From positions 1,426,001 to 1,490,000 of the forward strand of contig NZ_WWGH01000001.1 in assembly GCF_009865135.1 (NCBI RefSeq): 64,000 nt of DNA, written 5' to 3'. The notes beneath the pieces were generated by a model that had not been told where the DNA came from, ran no database searches, and worked only from the letters and a program-made list of their open reading frames with translations. The translations under genes were made by a program, and so were the position numbers. Positions 53,430 to 63,598 of this stretch are shown one piece after another; position 1 is the first letter of the stretch; every line of letters starts with the position of its first letter. This DNA is from Streptomyces sp. SID8374 (GTDB taxonomy: Bacteria; Actinomycetota; Actinomycetes; Streptomycetales; Streptomycetaceae).

Positions 53430-54415
53430 TGCCCTTCCTCCTCGACGACGAGCAGCGGGAGTTCGCCCGCTCGCTGGACGCGCTGCTGACGGTGGCCGAC
53501 ACGCCTGCGGTCGTACGGGCGTGGGCCGCCGGGGACCACGGACCGGGGCTGGCCCTGTGGCGGCGGCTGGCGGAGGCGGGGGTGTTCGCCCTGGCGGTCC
53601 CGGAGGCGTACGGGGGTGTCGGCCCGCTCCCGGTGGAGACGGCCGTGGCATGCGTGGAGCTGGGCCGTCACGGGGTGCCGGGGCCGGTGGTGGAGAGCGT
53701 GGCGGCGGGGGTGCTGCTGGGTGCGGTGGGCGGCCCGGTCGCCATGGAGTGGCTGCCGAGGATCGCGTCGGGTACGGCGGTGGTGTCGCTGGTCCTGGAG
53801 GGGTACGGGCCGTACGCGCTGGACGCGGACGTGGCGAACGCGGTCTTCACGGTGACCGGGGACGAGCTGCGGCTCGCGCCGGGCCCGGGTGCGCTGACGG
53901 TCTCGACGGACCCGGCGCGGCGGCTGTTCCGGCCCGAGGCGGGCGGCGAGGTACCGGCGGCCGGGCCCAGGGTGCGCGAGGCGGCCGGGGCGGCAGGCAC
54001 TTGGGCCACCTTCGCGACGGCGGCCCAAGCGCTCGGCTGCGGCGAGGAGTTGCTGCGGGCGACGGTGGCGTACGTGAAGCAGCGCACCCAGTTCGGGGTG
54101 CCCGTCGGCTCCTTCCAGGCCGTCAAGCACCGCCTCGCGGACACCCTGCTCGGCCTGGAGTTCGCGCGCCCGCTGCTGTACGGGGCGGCGGTGGAGCTGG
54201 CCGAGGGGGCGCCCGGGGCCGGGGCCGCGGTCGCGGCGGCGAAGGTGGCGGCGGGCGAGGCGGGGTACGCGGCGGCCCGCACCGCGCTGCACCTGCACGG
54301 CGCGGTGGGGTACACGCAGGAGCTGGACCTGGCGTGGTGGCTGCGCCGGGCCCGGCCGCTGCGGGACGCGTGGGGAACGCCGTCGGCCTGCCGGGCGCGG
54401 GTGCTCGAGGGGTGA
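53429..54415 (+). CDS. Acyl-CoA dehydrogenase, smaller subunit (IpdE2-like)
   Basis: 328 residues, shorter than its partner. FLLDDEQREFARSLDALL, EAYGGVGPLPVETAVACVELGRHG, YVKQRTQFGVPVGSFQAVKHRLADTL and LHLHGAVGYTQELDLAWWLRRA show the fold; the second half keeps the FAD-binding QxxQxG-type region while the region equivalent to 54-200 is divergent. Start overlaps the partner's stop (TGATG), so equal synthesis is likely. No CoA ligase (fadD3) follows. Confidence 0.83.
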   Translation: MPFLLDDEQREFARSLDALLTVADTPAVVRAWAAGDHGPGLALWRRLAEAGVFALAVPEAYGGVGPLPVETAVACVELGRHGVPGPVVESVAAGVLLGAVGGPVAMEWLPRIASGTAVVSLVLEGYGPYALDADVANAVFTVTGDELRLAPGPGALTVSTDPARRLFRPEAGGEVPAAGPRVREAAGAAGTWATFATAAQALGCGEELLRATVAYVKQRTQFGVPVGSFQAVKHRLADTLLGLEFARPLLYGAAVELAEGAPGAGAAVAAAKVAAGEAGYAAARTALHLHGAVGYTQELDLAWWLRRARPLRDAWGTPSACRARVLEG

Positions 54416-54474
54416 ACCCCGCAGGCACGGGTGCTGGCGGGGCCGACCCCGCAGGCCCCGAGCGGCTCTACCGC

Positions 54475-54501
54475 CGGTACGCCGTCACTTCCGGCGTACC
54501 G
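54475..54501. terminator. Hairpin spanning the flavoprotein stop codon
   Basis: CGGTACGCCG (54475-54484) pairs with CGGCGTACCG (54492-54501), 10 bp with a 7-nt loop, between the convergent dehydrogenase and PPOX genes. Confidence 0.55.
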
Positions 54502-54976
54502 TGCGCAGCGGCTGTCCGGGCCGCCAGGACTCGATGACCAGGGAGTCGCCGTCCAGGCCGGTGCGGACCGCCTCCGTCAGCTCGGCCCGGAAGAGGTGGA
54601 AGGGCTCCGGCGGGGCGGCGTCCTCGACGAAGCGGGCGAGGAACTCCGCGTCGGTGATCTCCACGGCCCGGCCGCTGACGCGGACGTCGCCGTCGTTCAT
54701 CTCGGCGTCGGGCCCCGGGTTGGCGTGGAGCGCGAAGCGCGGGTCGCGGCGCAGGTCCAGGGCCTTGCGGGAGTCCGGCATCATGCCGAGCAGCAGCTCA
54801 CCGAAGCGGAAGTCGGCCTCCAGCCCGGTGACGCGGGGCGAGCCGTCCGCGCGCACGGTGGCGAGGACGTGGTGCTTGTAGAGCTGGAAGCGCCGGCGCA
54901 CGGTGTCGGCGAAGACGGGCTCGGCGGCGGCGAAGGCGCCCCAGGACAGGGGTGAGGAAGACGTCATGGCCGCCAT
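54485..54976 (-). CDS. Pyridoxamine 5'-phosphate oxidase family protein (F420/FMN-binding fold)
   Basis: 163 residues, split-barrel flavin-binding fold: RRRFQLYKHHVLATVRADGSPRVTGLE, LLGMMPDSRKALDLRRDPRFALHANP and GDVRVSGRAVEITD. Such proteins use FMN or F420 to reduce or bind small molecules; which one is unclear. Two starts are possible, 54976 (MAAMTSS) and 54967; neither has a clear ribosome binding site. It is convergent with the steroid-cluster dehydrogenases and not obviously part of that pathway. Confidence 0.8.
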   Translation of the reverse strand: MAAMTSSSPLSWGAFAAAEPVFADTVRRRFQLYKHHVLATVRADGSPRVTGLEADFRFGELLLGMMPDSRKALDLRRDPRFALHANPGPDAEMNDGDVRVSGRAVEITDAEFLARFVEDAAPPEPFHLFRAELTEAVRTGLDGDSLVIESWRPGQPLRTVRRK

Positions 54977-55031
54977 CGAACACCCGATACCCGACACCTT
55001 CTGTCCGGTATCGCCGACCGCCTCCGGCCGC

Positions 55032-55589
55032 TCACACGTCCGAGAACGTGATGACCACCGCCTGGCCCATCGTCCGCAGCACCCCGGGCGATCCGCCCTC
55101 GGCCAGCACCGCGTCGTAGCGGTCGAGTCGGATGTCCGTCCCGTCGAGTACGGCCCCGTCGTCGAGGGAGAGGGCCAGCACCGCGCCGCCCGGGGGTGCC
55201 ATGAGCCGGACGGTGCCGCAGACGACGGCGGTCTCCGCCCGCGTACGCCCCCTGCGGTACATGACGTTGAGGTTGACCACCGCTCCGGCCAGCAGGAAGC
55301 CCTCGGTGGGCCGGTCACCCGGGAAGTCGTGCGGCCACAGCGGCTCGTCGACGATGTGGTGTTCGCCGCCGACGAGGAGGTCCATGCCCGCGCCCTCGAC
55401 GACGGTCAGGGTGCGGTCGACCCCGGGGAAGTCGGAGAAGGGCCCGTCGGCGGTGACGTCGGCGAGGCTCACCCGCCAGTCGAACCCCTCGCCCTCTCCG
55501 GGGGAGGTGGCGACCTCGCGGGTGAGGCCGCCGCCGTTCTTCCAGGGGACCGGCGTACGGTCGGCGGCGCGCAGGACGCGGGCGGTCAT
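55032..55589 (-). CDS. HutD/Ves family cupin-like protein
   Basis: 185 residues. ADRTPVPWKNGGGLTREVA opens the protein, then FDWRVSLADVTADGPFSDFPGVDRTLTVVEGAGM, the typical HutD/Ves signature; two cupin barrels follow. Role unknown; in proteobacteria HutD is linked to histidine use. ATG overlaps the stop of the vWA gene by 4 bp, so the two are coupled. Confidence 0.88.
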   Translation of the reverse strand: MTARVLRAADRTPVPWKNGGGLTREVATSPGEGEGFDWRVSLADVTADGPFSDFPGVDRTLTVVEGAGMDLLVGGEHHIVDEPLWPHDFPGDRPTEGFLLAGAVVNLNVMYRRGRTRAETAVVCGTVRLMAPPGGAVLALSLDDGAVLDGTDIRLDRYDAVLAEGGSPGVLRTMGQAVVITFSDV

Positions 55590-56335
55590 CGGACGATCCC
55601 CTTGGCCTCGGCGGCGGCCAGCCAGGACGGGAATTCGGCGACCAGCCGGTCGTACAGTTCGGCGTCCGGGACCTTCCGGGGGTCGGGGCCCGCGTGGAAG
55701 TACCCGGCGTTGTCGACGGCCCGCTCGGCGGGTACGGCCAGCTCGTCCAGCTTGCGCAGGAAGTCGAACTGGGTGCTGCGGGTGTCGCCGAAGCCGACGA
55801 ACTGCCAGAACAGCGGGAGCTTCGCGGCCTTGCAGAGGTAGCGCTCGGCGGCGAGCTTGCTGGTGGGCCCGCCGTCCGTCTGGAAGACGACCAGGGCGGG
55901 TTCGGTGGCGCCACTGTCGAGATAGTGGTCGATGACCTCGTCCATGGCGACGTGGTAGTTCGTGCGGCCCATGTGCCCGAGGTTCGCCACGATCTTGTCG
56001 ATGATCCCGTGGTGGTCGCTCAGCCCGGCCTCCCCGAACCCGTCGATGCCGGTGGAGAAGAAGACGACGGGCACCCGGCCGTCGTCGTCGAGGTGGGCCG
56101 AGAGGCCCAGCACCCGGTCGGCCAGCGCCTGGACGGTGCCGTCCTTGTAGTAGTCCCTCATGGAGCCGGAGTGGTCGAGGACGAGATAGACGGCCGCCCG
56201 CCGGCCGTTCAGTCCGTGCTTCTCCAGCGAGACTCCGGCGCTCTTGTAGAGGCTGACGAGGCCGGGCGCCGTCTCCCGTACCTTTTCCAGGCTGATGGCC
56301 GGGCCGGTGGCGGCCGCCGTGTCCACGCCGTGCAT
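55586..56335 (-). CDS. vWA domain protein, TerF/TerY type
   Basis: 249 residues. A von Willebrand A domain at about 48-220: VYLVLDHSGSMRDYYKDGTV holds the DxSxS metal-ion site, with the Thr in HMGRTNYHVAMDE and Asp in VVFQTDGGPTS completing it. Members are linked to tellurium-resistance and stress-response systems. No signal peptide, so cytoplasmic. AAGGGGGG precedes the ATG. It is divergent from the rhomboid gene. Confidence 0.85.
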   Translation of the reverse strand: MHGVDTAAATGPAISLEKVRETAPGLVSLYKSAGVSLEKHGLNGRRAAVYLVLDHSGSMRDYYKDGTVQALADRVLGLSAHLDDDGRVPVVFFSTGIDGFGEAGLSDHHGIIDKIVANLGHMGRTNYHVAMDEVIDHYLDSGATEPALVVFQTDGGPTSKLAAERYLCKAAKLPLFWQFVGFGDTRSTQFDFLRKLDELAVPAERAVDNAGYFHAGPDPRKVPDAELYDRLVAEFPSWLAAAEAKGIVR

Positions 56336-56508
56336 GGCGCCCCCCTTGTGCGGTCCGTGCTCTGCGGACCTAGAGCTTAGGGCCTGTCGTCACACTGCCG
56401 TCCGCCACGGCGGAGCCCCCGGCTCCGGAGTCGCCCGCACCGGTTCGCTATCTTGATCGCCGCCGCCCACACCGGCCCCGCAGCGCACCCCCAGTGAAGG
56501 AGCCGGTC

Positions 56509-57417
56509 ATGGAGGCCGCCGCCACCACGTGTTACCGCCATCCGTCGCACGAGACGTATGTCCGCTGCACCCGCTGCGAGCGCGCCATCTGCCCGGACTG
56601 CATGCGCGAGGCCGCGGTGGGCCACCACTGCCCGGAGTGCATGAAGGAGGGGCAGCGCTCGGTGCGGAGGGCCCGGACCGTGTTCGGCGGTGCGGTCTCC
56701 GGGGCGACGGCTCCGGTGGTGACGTACGTCCTGATGGCGCTGAACATCCTGGCCTACCTCGGCGAGGTGGTGCGGCCCGGGATCGTGGACCGGTTCGCGG
56801 TGCTCGGTGCCGCGCTGACCGGGCCGGGCGGGGAGCGGTACTACTACCGGGGCGAGACGTACGTCGGGTACGAGCTGACGGGCATCGCGGACGGCGAGTG
56901 GTACCGGCTGGTGACCGGGGCCTTCCTCCATCTGCCGCCGGACGCCTCGTTCGGGGTGATGCACCTGCTGTTCAACATGTTCGCGCTGTGGAACATCGGC
57001 CGGGTGGTGGAGGGGCAGCTCGGCCGGGCCCGCTATCTGGCGCTGTACCTGCTGTCGGCGGTGGGCGGTTCCGTCGTCGTGTACCTGCTGGCGCCGGACA
57101 CCTCCACCGTCGGCGCCTCCGGTGCGGTGTTCGGGCTGGCCGCCTCGTACTGGGTGATCAACCGGCGGCTCGGCCGGGACATGGCGGCGGTCAACCGGTT
57201 CATGGCCGGGTTCCTGGTCTGGATGGTGCTCTCGGCCCTGTTCACCTCATGGCAGGGGCACCTGGGCGGGCTGCTGACCGGGGCGCTGGTGACGTACGGA
57301 CTCGCCTACGCGCCCGCGAAGCTGCGGACCTGGCCGATGCAGCTCGCGGGCGGGGTGGTGCTGGTGGGGCTGTTCGCGGTGGCGGTGGCGGTGCAGACCT
57401 CGGCGCTGACCGGCTGA
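56509..57417 (+). CDS. Rhomboid intramembrane serine protease with B-box zinc finger
   Basis: 302 residues. An N-terminal zinc finger (CYRHPSHETYVRCTRCERAI, CPDCMREAAVGHHCPECM) with Cys/His ligands, then six membrane helices (about 72-300). Catalytic Ser in TVGASGAVFGLAA and His in SWQGHLGGLLTGA; the HxxxN in VMHLLFNMFALWN is also present. It cleaves membrane proteins within their helices; the zinc finger probably binds a partner. GAAGGAG lies 7 bp before the ATG at 56509; a GTG five codons upstream overlaps it. Confidence 0.93.
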   Translation: MEAAATTCYRHPSHETYVRCTRCERAICPDCMREAAVGHHCPECMKEGQRSVRRARTVFGGAVSGATAPVVTYVLMALNILAYLGEVVRPGIVDRFAVLGAALTGPGGERYYYRGETYVGYELTGIADGEWYRLVTGAFLHLPPDASFGVMHLLFNMFALWNIGRVVEGQLGRARYLALYLLSAVGGSVVVYLLAPDTSTVGASGAVFGLAASYWVINRRLGRDMAAVNRFMAGFLVWMVLSALFTSWQGHLGGLLTGALVTYGLAYAPAKLRTWPMQLAGGVVLVGLFAVAVAVQTSALTG

Positions 57418-57546
57418 GCTGACGGGCTGAGCCGGTCGGACGGCCCGGCCCCGGACGCGCCACGGCGCCCACTGAGTCCGGTCGGGGACAGGCGGGCGCC
57501 GCGTTCAGTTCCGTACGCCGTTGTACGGGACGTTTCTGGGGGCTCA

Positions 57547-57571
57547 CCCCCGGGCCGCGTGGCCCAGGGGG
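57547..57571. terminator. Probable terminator after gltD
   Basis: CCCCCGGGCC pairs with GGCCCAGGGGG around GCGT with one unpaired position, 15 bp past the gltD stop codon. Confidence 0.5.
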
Positions 57572-57585
57572 AACCCGGGTGGTGC

Positions 57586-59046
57586 TCAGACCAGCAGGGA
57601 GCGGTCCGTCGGGCGGATCGGGGCCGGCAGCGCGCTGGTCCCGGTCAGGAAGCGGTCCACACCGCGGGCGGCGGAGCGGCCCTCGGCGATCGCCCAGACG
57701 ATCAGCGACTGGCCGCGTCCCGCGTCACCGGCGACATAGACGCCGTCGACGTTGGTCGCGTAGTTCTCGTCGCGGGCGACGTTGCCACGCTCGTCGAGTT
57801 CCAGGCCGAACTGCTGGACCAGACCGTTGGACTGGTCGGTTCCGGTGAAGCCCATGGCGAGGGTGACGAGCTGCGCGGGGATGCGCCGCTCCGTGCCGGG
57901 CTTCTGCTCCAGCTTACCGCCCTTGAACTCGACCTCGACCAGGTGGAGGGCGGCGACGTTCCCGTCCTCGTCGCCCTCGAAGTGGGTGGTGGAGACGGAG
58001 TAGACCCGCTCGCCGCCCTCCTCGTGCGCGGAGGTGACCTTGTAGAGCATGGGGAAGGTCGGCCACGGCTGGTTGGCGTTCCGCTCCTCGCCCGGCTTCG
58101 GCATGATCTCCAGCTGGGTGACGGAGGCCGCGCCCTGGCGGTGGGCGGTGCCCACGCAGTCGGCGCCGGTGTCGCCGCCGCCGATGACGACGACGTGCTT
58201 GCCGCCCGCGTGGATCGGGGAGACCGTGAGGTCGCCCTCCTGCACCTTGTTGGCGAGCGGCAGGTACTCCATCGCGAAGTGGATACCGCCCAGCTCACGG
58301 CCGGGGACCGGCAGGTCGCGGGAGACGGTGGCACCGGCCGCGATGACGACCGCGTCGTAGCGGCGGCGGAGCTTGGCGGCGTCGATGTCCTTGCCGATCT
58401 CCACCTCCGTACGGAACTTGGTGCCTTCCAGGCGCATCTGCTCGATGCGGCGGTTGATGTGCGACTTCTCCATCTTGAACTCGGGGATGCCGTAGCGGAG
58501 GAGCCCCCCGATGCGGTCCGCGCGCTCGTAGACGGCGACGGTGTGGCCGGCCCGGGTCAGCTGCTGGGCGGCGGCGAGTCCCGCCGGGCCCGAGCCGATG
58601 ACCGCGACGGTCTTGCCGGAGAGCCGCTCGGGCGGCTGCGGGGTGACGTCGCCGCTGTCCCACGCCTTGTCGATGATGGAGACTTCGACGTTCTTGATGG
58701 TGACGGCGGGCTGGTTGATGCCGAGGACGCACGCCGACTCGCAGGGGGCCGGGCAGAGCCGCCCGGTGAACTCCGGGAAGTTGTTCGTGGCGTGCAGCCG
58801 CTCGGATGCGGCGGTCCAGTCCTCGCGGTAGGCGTAGTCGTTCCACTCGGGGATGAGGTTTCCGAGCGGGCAGCCGTTGTGGCAGAACGGGATGCCGCAG
58901 TCCATGCAGCGGCCGGCCTGCTTGCTGATGATCGGGAGCAGCGAGCCCGGAACGTAGACCTCGTTCCAGTCCTTGACGCGCTCGGCCACGGGGCGGGTCT
59001 TGGCGACCTCGCGTCCGGTGGTCAGGAAGCCCTTGGGGTCAGCCAT
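57586..59046 (-). CDS. gltD: Glutamate synthase small (beta) subunit
   Basis: 486 residues. Two cysteine clusters near the N-terminus ([34 protein letters not shown]) hold [4Fe-4S] centres; FAD motif [18 protein letters not shown] and NADPH motif [13 protein letters not shown] follow, and [21 protein letters not shown] closes the FAD site. It passes electrons from NADPH to GltB. ATG overlaps the gltB stop by 8 bp. Confidence 0.97.
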   Translation of the reverse strand: MADPKGFLTTGREVAKTRPVAERVKDWNEVYVPGSLLPIISKQAGRCMDCGIPFCHNGCPLGNLIPEWNDYAYREDWTAASERLHATNNFPEFTGRLCPAPCESACVLGINQPAVTIKNVEVSIIDKAWDSGDVTPQPPERLSGKTVAVIGSGPAGLAAAQQLTRAGHTVAVYERADRIGGLLRYGIPEFKMEKSHINRRIEQMRLEGTKFRTEVEIGKDIDAAKLRRRYDAVVIAAGATVSRDLPVPGRELGGIHFAMEYLPLANKVQEGDLTVSPIHAGGKHVVVIGGGDTGADCVGTAHRQGAASVTQLEIMPKPGEERNANQPWPTFPMLYKVTSAHEEGGERVYSVSTTHFEGDEDGNVAALHLVEVEFKGGKLEQKPGTERRIPAQLVTLAMGFTGTDQSNGLVQQFGLELDERGNVARDENYATNVDGVYVAGDAGRGQSLIVWAIAEGRSAARGVDRFLTGTSALPAPIRPTDRSLLV

Positions 59047-62000
59047 TGGTCGCCGCCTCCATCATCTTCTCGGTGGTCTCCTGCTCGGAGAGACCGGCGA
59101 GCTCAGCGGCGTCCTTGGCGGCGAGCACTGCCTTGTACGTGGACGGGATGATCTTGCTGAAGCGGGTCACCGCGGTGTCCCACTCGGCGAGGAGCTTCTC
59201 CGCGACGGTGGAGCCGGTCTCCTCCTGGTGGCGGCGCACGACGTCGTGCAGCCACTGCCGGTCGGTCTCGGTGAGCTCCTCGACGGCGCCGAGGTTGCCC
59301 ACGTTGACGTTGTCGCGGTTCAGGTCGATGACGTACGCGACACCGCCCGACATACCGGCGGCGAAGTTGCGTCCGGTCTCGCCGAGGACGACCGCGTGGC
59401 CGCCGGTCATGTACTCGCAGCCGTGGTCGCCGACGCCTTCGGAGACGACGAGGGCGCCGGAGTTGCGGACGCAGAAGCGTTCGCCGGTGCGGCCGCGCAG
59501 GAACAGCTCGCCGCCGGTGGCGCCGTAGCCGATGGTGTTGCCCGCGATGGTGCTGTACTCGGCGAGGTGGTCGGCGCCCCGGTCGGGGCGGACGATCACG
59601 CGGCCGCCGGAGAGGCCCTTGCCGACGTAGTCGTTGGCGTCGCCCTCCAGGCGCAGGGTGACCCCGCGCGGGAGGAAGGCGCCGAAGGACTGGCCGGCCG
59701 AGCCGGTGAAGGTGATGTCGATGGTGTTCTCGGGCAGGCCCGCACCGCCGAACTTCTTGGTCACCTCGTGGCCGAGCATGGTGCCGACCGTGCGGTTGAT
59801 GTTGCGGATGGCGACCTGGGCCCGGACCGGCTGCGCGGCCTCGGGGGACTCGGCGCCCAGCGCGTCGGCGGCCAGCTTGATCAGCTGGTTGTCGAGTGCC
59901 TTGGTCAGACCGTGGTCCTGCTCCACGATCCGGTGGCGGACCGCGCCCTCGGGCAGCTCGGGCACGTGGAAGAGCGGGGTCAGGTCGAGGCCCTGCGCCT
60001 TCCAGTGGGTGATCGCCCGGTCCTTGTCGAGGAGTTCGGCGTGGCCGACGGCCTCCTCGATGGTGCGGAAGCCCAGCTCGGCGAGGATCTCGCGGACCTC
60101 TTCGGCGATGAACTCGAAGAAGTTGACGACGTACTCGGCCTTGCCGGAGAACCGGTCGCGGAGCACCGGGTTCTGGGTGGCGATGCCGACCGGGCAGGTG
60201 TCCAGGTGGCAGACGCGCATCATGACGCAGCCGGAGACGACGAGCGGCGCGGTCGCGAAACCGAACTCCTCGGCGCCGAGGAGTGCGGCGATGACGACGT
60301 CACGGCCGGTCTTGAGCTGGCCGTCGGTCTGCACGACGATGCGGTCGCGCAGGCCGTTGAGGAGCAGCGTCTGCTGGGTCTCGGCGAGACCCAGCTCCCA
60401 GGGGCCGCCCGCGTGCTTGAGGGAGGTGAGCGGGGAGGCGCCCGTTCCGCCGTCGTGGCCGGAGATGAGGACGACGTCCGCGTGCGCCTTGGAGACACCG
60501 GCGGCGACCGTGCCGACGCCGACCTCGGAGACCAGCTTCACGTGGATGCGGGCCTGCGGGTTGGCGTTCTTCAGGTCGTGGATCAGCTGCGCGAGGTCTT
60601 CGATGGAGTAGATGTCGTGGTGCGGCGGCGGCGAGATGAGGCCGACGCCCGGCGTCGAGTGCCGCGTCTTGGCGACCCACGGGTAGACCTTGTGGCCGGG
60701 CAGCTGGCCGCCCTCGCCGGGCTTGGCACCCTGGGCCATCTTGATCTGGATGTCGTCCGCGTTGACCAGGTATTCGCTGGTCACACCGAAGCGGCCGGAG
60801 GCGACCTGCTTGATGGAGGAGCGGCGCGCCGGGTCGTAGAGGCGGTCGGCGTCCTCGCCGCCCTCGCCGGTGTTGGACTTGCCGCCGAGCTGGTTCATCG
60901 CGATGGCGAGGGTCTCGTGGGCCTCGCGGGAGATGGAGCCGTACGACATGGCGCCGGTGGAGAACCGCTTGACGATCTCGGATGCGGGCTCCACCTCGTC
61001 GAGGGAGATCGGGGCCCGGTCGGAGGTGAAGCCGAAGAGGCCGCGGAGCGTCATGAGGCGCTCGGACTGCTCGTTCACCCGGTCCGTGTACTGCTTGAAG
61101 ATGTCGTAGCGCCGGTTGCGGGTGGCGTGCTGGAGGCGGAAGACCGTCTCCGGGTCGAAGAGGTGCGGCTCGCCCTCGCGGCGCCACTGGTACTCGCCGC
61201 CGATCTCCAGCGCGCGGTGGGATGCCGCGATGCCGGAGGCGGGGTACGCCTTGGTGTGCCGGGCGGCGACCTCCTTGGCGATGACCTCCAGACCGGCGCC
61301 GCCGATCTTGGTGGCGGTGCCGTTGAAGTACGTCGCGACGAAGTCCTCGTCCAGGCCGACGGCTTCGAAGACCTGGGCGCCGCGGTAGGAGGCGACGGTG
61401 GAGATGCCCATCTTGGACATGACCTTGAGGACGCCCTTGCCGAGCGCGTAGATCAGGTTCCGGATGGCCTGCTCGGCTTCGATGCCCTCGATGAACGTCC
61501 CCGCGCGGACGAGGTCCTCGACGGACTCCATCGCGAGGTACGGGTTGACGGCGGCGGCGCCGTAACCGATCAGCAGCGCGACGTGGTGGACCTCGCGGAC
61601 GTCCCCGGCCTCGACCAGCAGGCCCACCTGGGTGCGCTGCTTGGTGCGGATGAGGTGGTGGTGGACGGCGGAGGTGAGCAGCAGCGAGGGGATCGGGGCG
61701 TGCTCGGCGTCGGAGTGCCGGTCGGAGAGGACGATGAGGCGGGCGCCGTCCTCGATGGCGGCGTCGACCTCGGTGCAGATCTCCTCGATCCGGGCGGCCA
61801 GGGCGTCACCACCGCCGCCGACCCGGTAGAGACCGGCCAGGGTGGCGGCCTTCATGCCCGGCATGTCGCCGTCGGCGTTGATGTGTATCAGCTTGGCCAG
61901 CTCGTCGTTGTCGATCACCGGGAACGGGAGCGTGACGCTGCGGCAGGCCGCGGCGGTCGGCTCCAGGATGTTGCCCTGGGGGCCGAGCGAGGAGCGCAGC

Positions 62001-63598
62001 GAGGTGACGAGCTCCTCGCGGATGGCGTCCAGCGGCGGGTTGGTGACCTGGGCGAAGAGCTGGGTGAAGTAGTCGAAGAGCAGCCGGGGGCGCTCGGAGA
62101 GCGCGGCGATCGGCGAGTCGGTGCCCATGGAGCCGAGCGGCTCTCCGGCGGTGCGGGCCATCGGCGCGAGGATGACGCGCAGCTCTTCCTCGGTGTAGCC
62201 GAAGGTCTGCTGGCGGCGGGTGACCGAGGCGTGGGTGTGCACGATGTGCTCGCGCTCGGGCAGGTCGCTCAGCTCGATCTCGCCGGTCTGGAGCCACTCC
62301 TGGTACGGCTGCTCGGCGGCGAGGGACGCCTTGATCTCGTCGTCCTCGATGATGCGGTGCTCGGCGGTGTCGACGAGGAACATCTTGCCGGGCTGGAGGC
62401 GGCCCTTGCGGACGACCTTGGCCGGGTCGATGTCCAGGACGCCGACCTCGGAGGAGAGCACGACGAGGCCGTCGTCGGTGACCCAGTAGCGGCCGGGGCG
62501 CAGACCGTTGCGGTCGAGGACCGCGCCGACCTGGACGCCGTCGGTGAAGGTGACGCAGGCCGGGCCGTCCCAGGGCTCCATCATCGTGGCGTGGTACTGG
62601 TAGAAGGCGCGGCGGGCCGGGTCCATCGAGTCGTGGTTCTCCCACGCCTCGGGGACCATCATCAGCACCGAGTGCGGCAGCGAGCGCCCGCCGAGGTGGA
62701 GCAGCTCCAGGACCTCGTCGAAGGAGGCCGAGTCGGAGGCGTCCGGGGTGCAGACGGGGAAGATCCGGTCCAGCTGCTCGGAGCCGAAGAGGCTGGAGGC
62801 GAGCTGGGACTCGCGGGCCTTCATCCAGTTGCGGTTGCCCTTGACCGTGTTGATCTCGCCGTTGTGCGCGACGAAGCGGTACGGGTGGGCCAGCGGCCAG
62901 CTCGGGAAGGTGTTGGTGGAGAAGCGGGAGTGGACCAGCGCGACCGTGGAGGCGAAGCGGCGGTCGGAGAGGTCCGGGAAGAACGGCTCCAGCTGCCCGG
63001 TGGTGAGCATGCCCTTGTAGACGATGGTGCGGGCGGAGAGCGAGGGGAAGTACACCCCGGCCTCACGCTCGGCACGCTTGCGCAGGACGAACGCCTTGCG
63101 GTCCAGGACGATGCCGGTGGACTCGCCGTCGGCGACGAAGACCTGGCGGAAGGTGGGCATGGTGGCGCGGGCGCCGTTGCCGAGAAGTGCGGGGGTGACC
63201 GGGACGTCGCGCCAGCCGAGGACGGTGAGGCCCTCCTGGGTGGCGATCTCCTCGATCGTGCGGACGGCCTCGGTGGAGCCGTCGGCGGGGAGGAAAGCGA
63301 TACCGACGGCGTACGAACCCGCCTCGGGAAGCTCGAAAGGGGTCTCCGCGCGCAGGAAGGCGTCCGGGACCTGGCAGAGGATGCCGGCGCCGTCGCCGGA
63401 GTCGGGCTCGGAGCCGGTGGCGCCGCGGTGTTCGAGGTTGCGCAGTACGGTCAGCGCCTGCTCGACCAGCTCATGGCTGGCCACACCGGTCAGAGTGGCC
63501 ACGAACCCGACGCCACAGGCGTCGTGCTCGTTACGGGGGTCGTACATCCCCTGCTGGGCGGGGCGACCGTCCATGGGCGACCAGGCGTCGATACGCAT
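59039..63598 (-). CDS. gltB: Glutamate synthase large (alpha) subunit
   Basis: 1519 residues, full length. The class II glutaminase nucleophile is Cys28 ([13 protein letters not shown]), exposed after propeptide removal. Central and FMN domains follow ([59 protein letters not shown]); [15 protein letters not shown] is part of the 3Fe-4S site; a beta-helix domain ends the protein. It makes two glutamates from glutamine and 2-oxoglutarate using GltD electrons. GGGAGAG precedes the ATG. A GlnR-like box lies about 280 bp upstream. Confidence 0.97.
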   Translation of the reverse strand: MRIDAWSPMDGRPAQQGMYDPRNEHDACGVGFVATLTGVASHELVEQALTVLRNLEHRGATGSEPDSGDGAGILCQVPDAFLRAETPFELPEAGSYAVGIAFLPADGSTEAVRTIEEIATQEGLTVLGWRDVPVTPALLGNGARATMPTFRQVFVADGESTGIVLDRKAFVLRKRAEREAGVYFPSLSARTIVYKGMLTTGQLEPFFPDLSDRRFASTVALVHSRFSTNTFPSWPLAHPYRFVAHNGEINTVKGNRNWMKARESQLASSLFGSEQLDRIFPVCTPDASDSASFDEVLELLHLGGRSLPHSVLMMVPEAWENHDSMDPARRAFYQYHATMMEPWDGPACVTFTDGVQVGAVLDRNGLRPGRYWVTDDGLVVLSSEVGVLDIDPAKVVRKGRLQPGKMFLVDTAEHRIIEDDEIKASLAAEQPYQEWLQTGEIELSDLPEREHIVHTHASVTRRQQTFGYTEEELRVILAPMARTAGEPLGSMGTDSPIAALSERPRLLFDYFTQLFAQVTNPPLDAIREELVTSLRSSLGPQGNILEPTAAACRSVTLPFPVIDNDELAKLIHINADGDMPGMKAATLAGLYRVGGGGDALAARIEEICTEVDAAIEDGARLIVLSDRHSDAEHAPIPSLLLTSAVHHHLIRTKQRTQVGLLVEAGDVREVHHVALLIGYGAAAVNPYLAMESVEDLVRAGTFIEGIEAEQAIRNLIYALGKGVLKVMSKMGISTVASYRGAQVFEAVGLDEDFVATYFNGTATKIGGAGLEVIAKEVAARHTKAYPASGIAASHRALEIGGEYQWRREGEPHLFDPETVFRLQHATRNRRYDIFKQYTDRVNEQSERLMTLRGLFGFTSDRAPISLDEVEPASEIVKRFSTGAMSYGSISREAHETLAIAMNQLGGKSNTGEGGEDADRLYDPARRSSIKQVASGRFGVTSEYLVNADDIQIKMAQGAKPGEGGQLPGHKVYPWVAKTRHSTPGVGLISPPPHHDIYSIEDLAQLIHDLKNANPQARIHVKLVSEVGVGTVAAGVSKAHADVVLISGHDGGTGASPLTSLKHAGGPWELGLAETQQTLLLNGLRDRIVVQTDGQLKTGRDVVIAALLGAEEFGFATAPLVVSGCVMMRVCHLDTCPVGIATQNPVLRDRFSGKAEYVVNFFEFIAEEVREILAELGFRTIEEAVGHAELLDKDRAITHWKAQGLDLTPLFHVPELPEGAVRHRIVEQDHGLTKALDNQLIKLAADALGAESPEAAQPVRAQVAIRNINRTVGTMLGHEVTKKFGGAGLPENTIDITFTGSAGQSFGAFLPRGVTLRLEGDANDYVGKGLSGGRVIVRPDRGADHLAEYSTIAGNTIGYGATGGELFLRGRTGERFCVRNSGALVVSEGVGDHGCEYMTGGHAVVLGETGRNFAAGMSGGVAYVIDLNRDNVNVGNLGAVEELTETDRQWLHDVVRRHQEETGSTVAEKLLAEWDTAVTRFSKIIPSTYKAVLAAKDAAELAGLSEQETTEKMMEAATNG

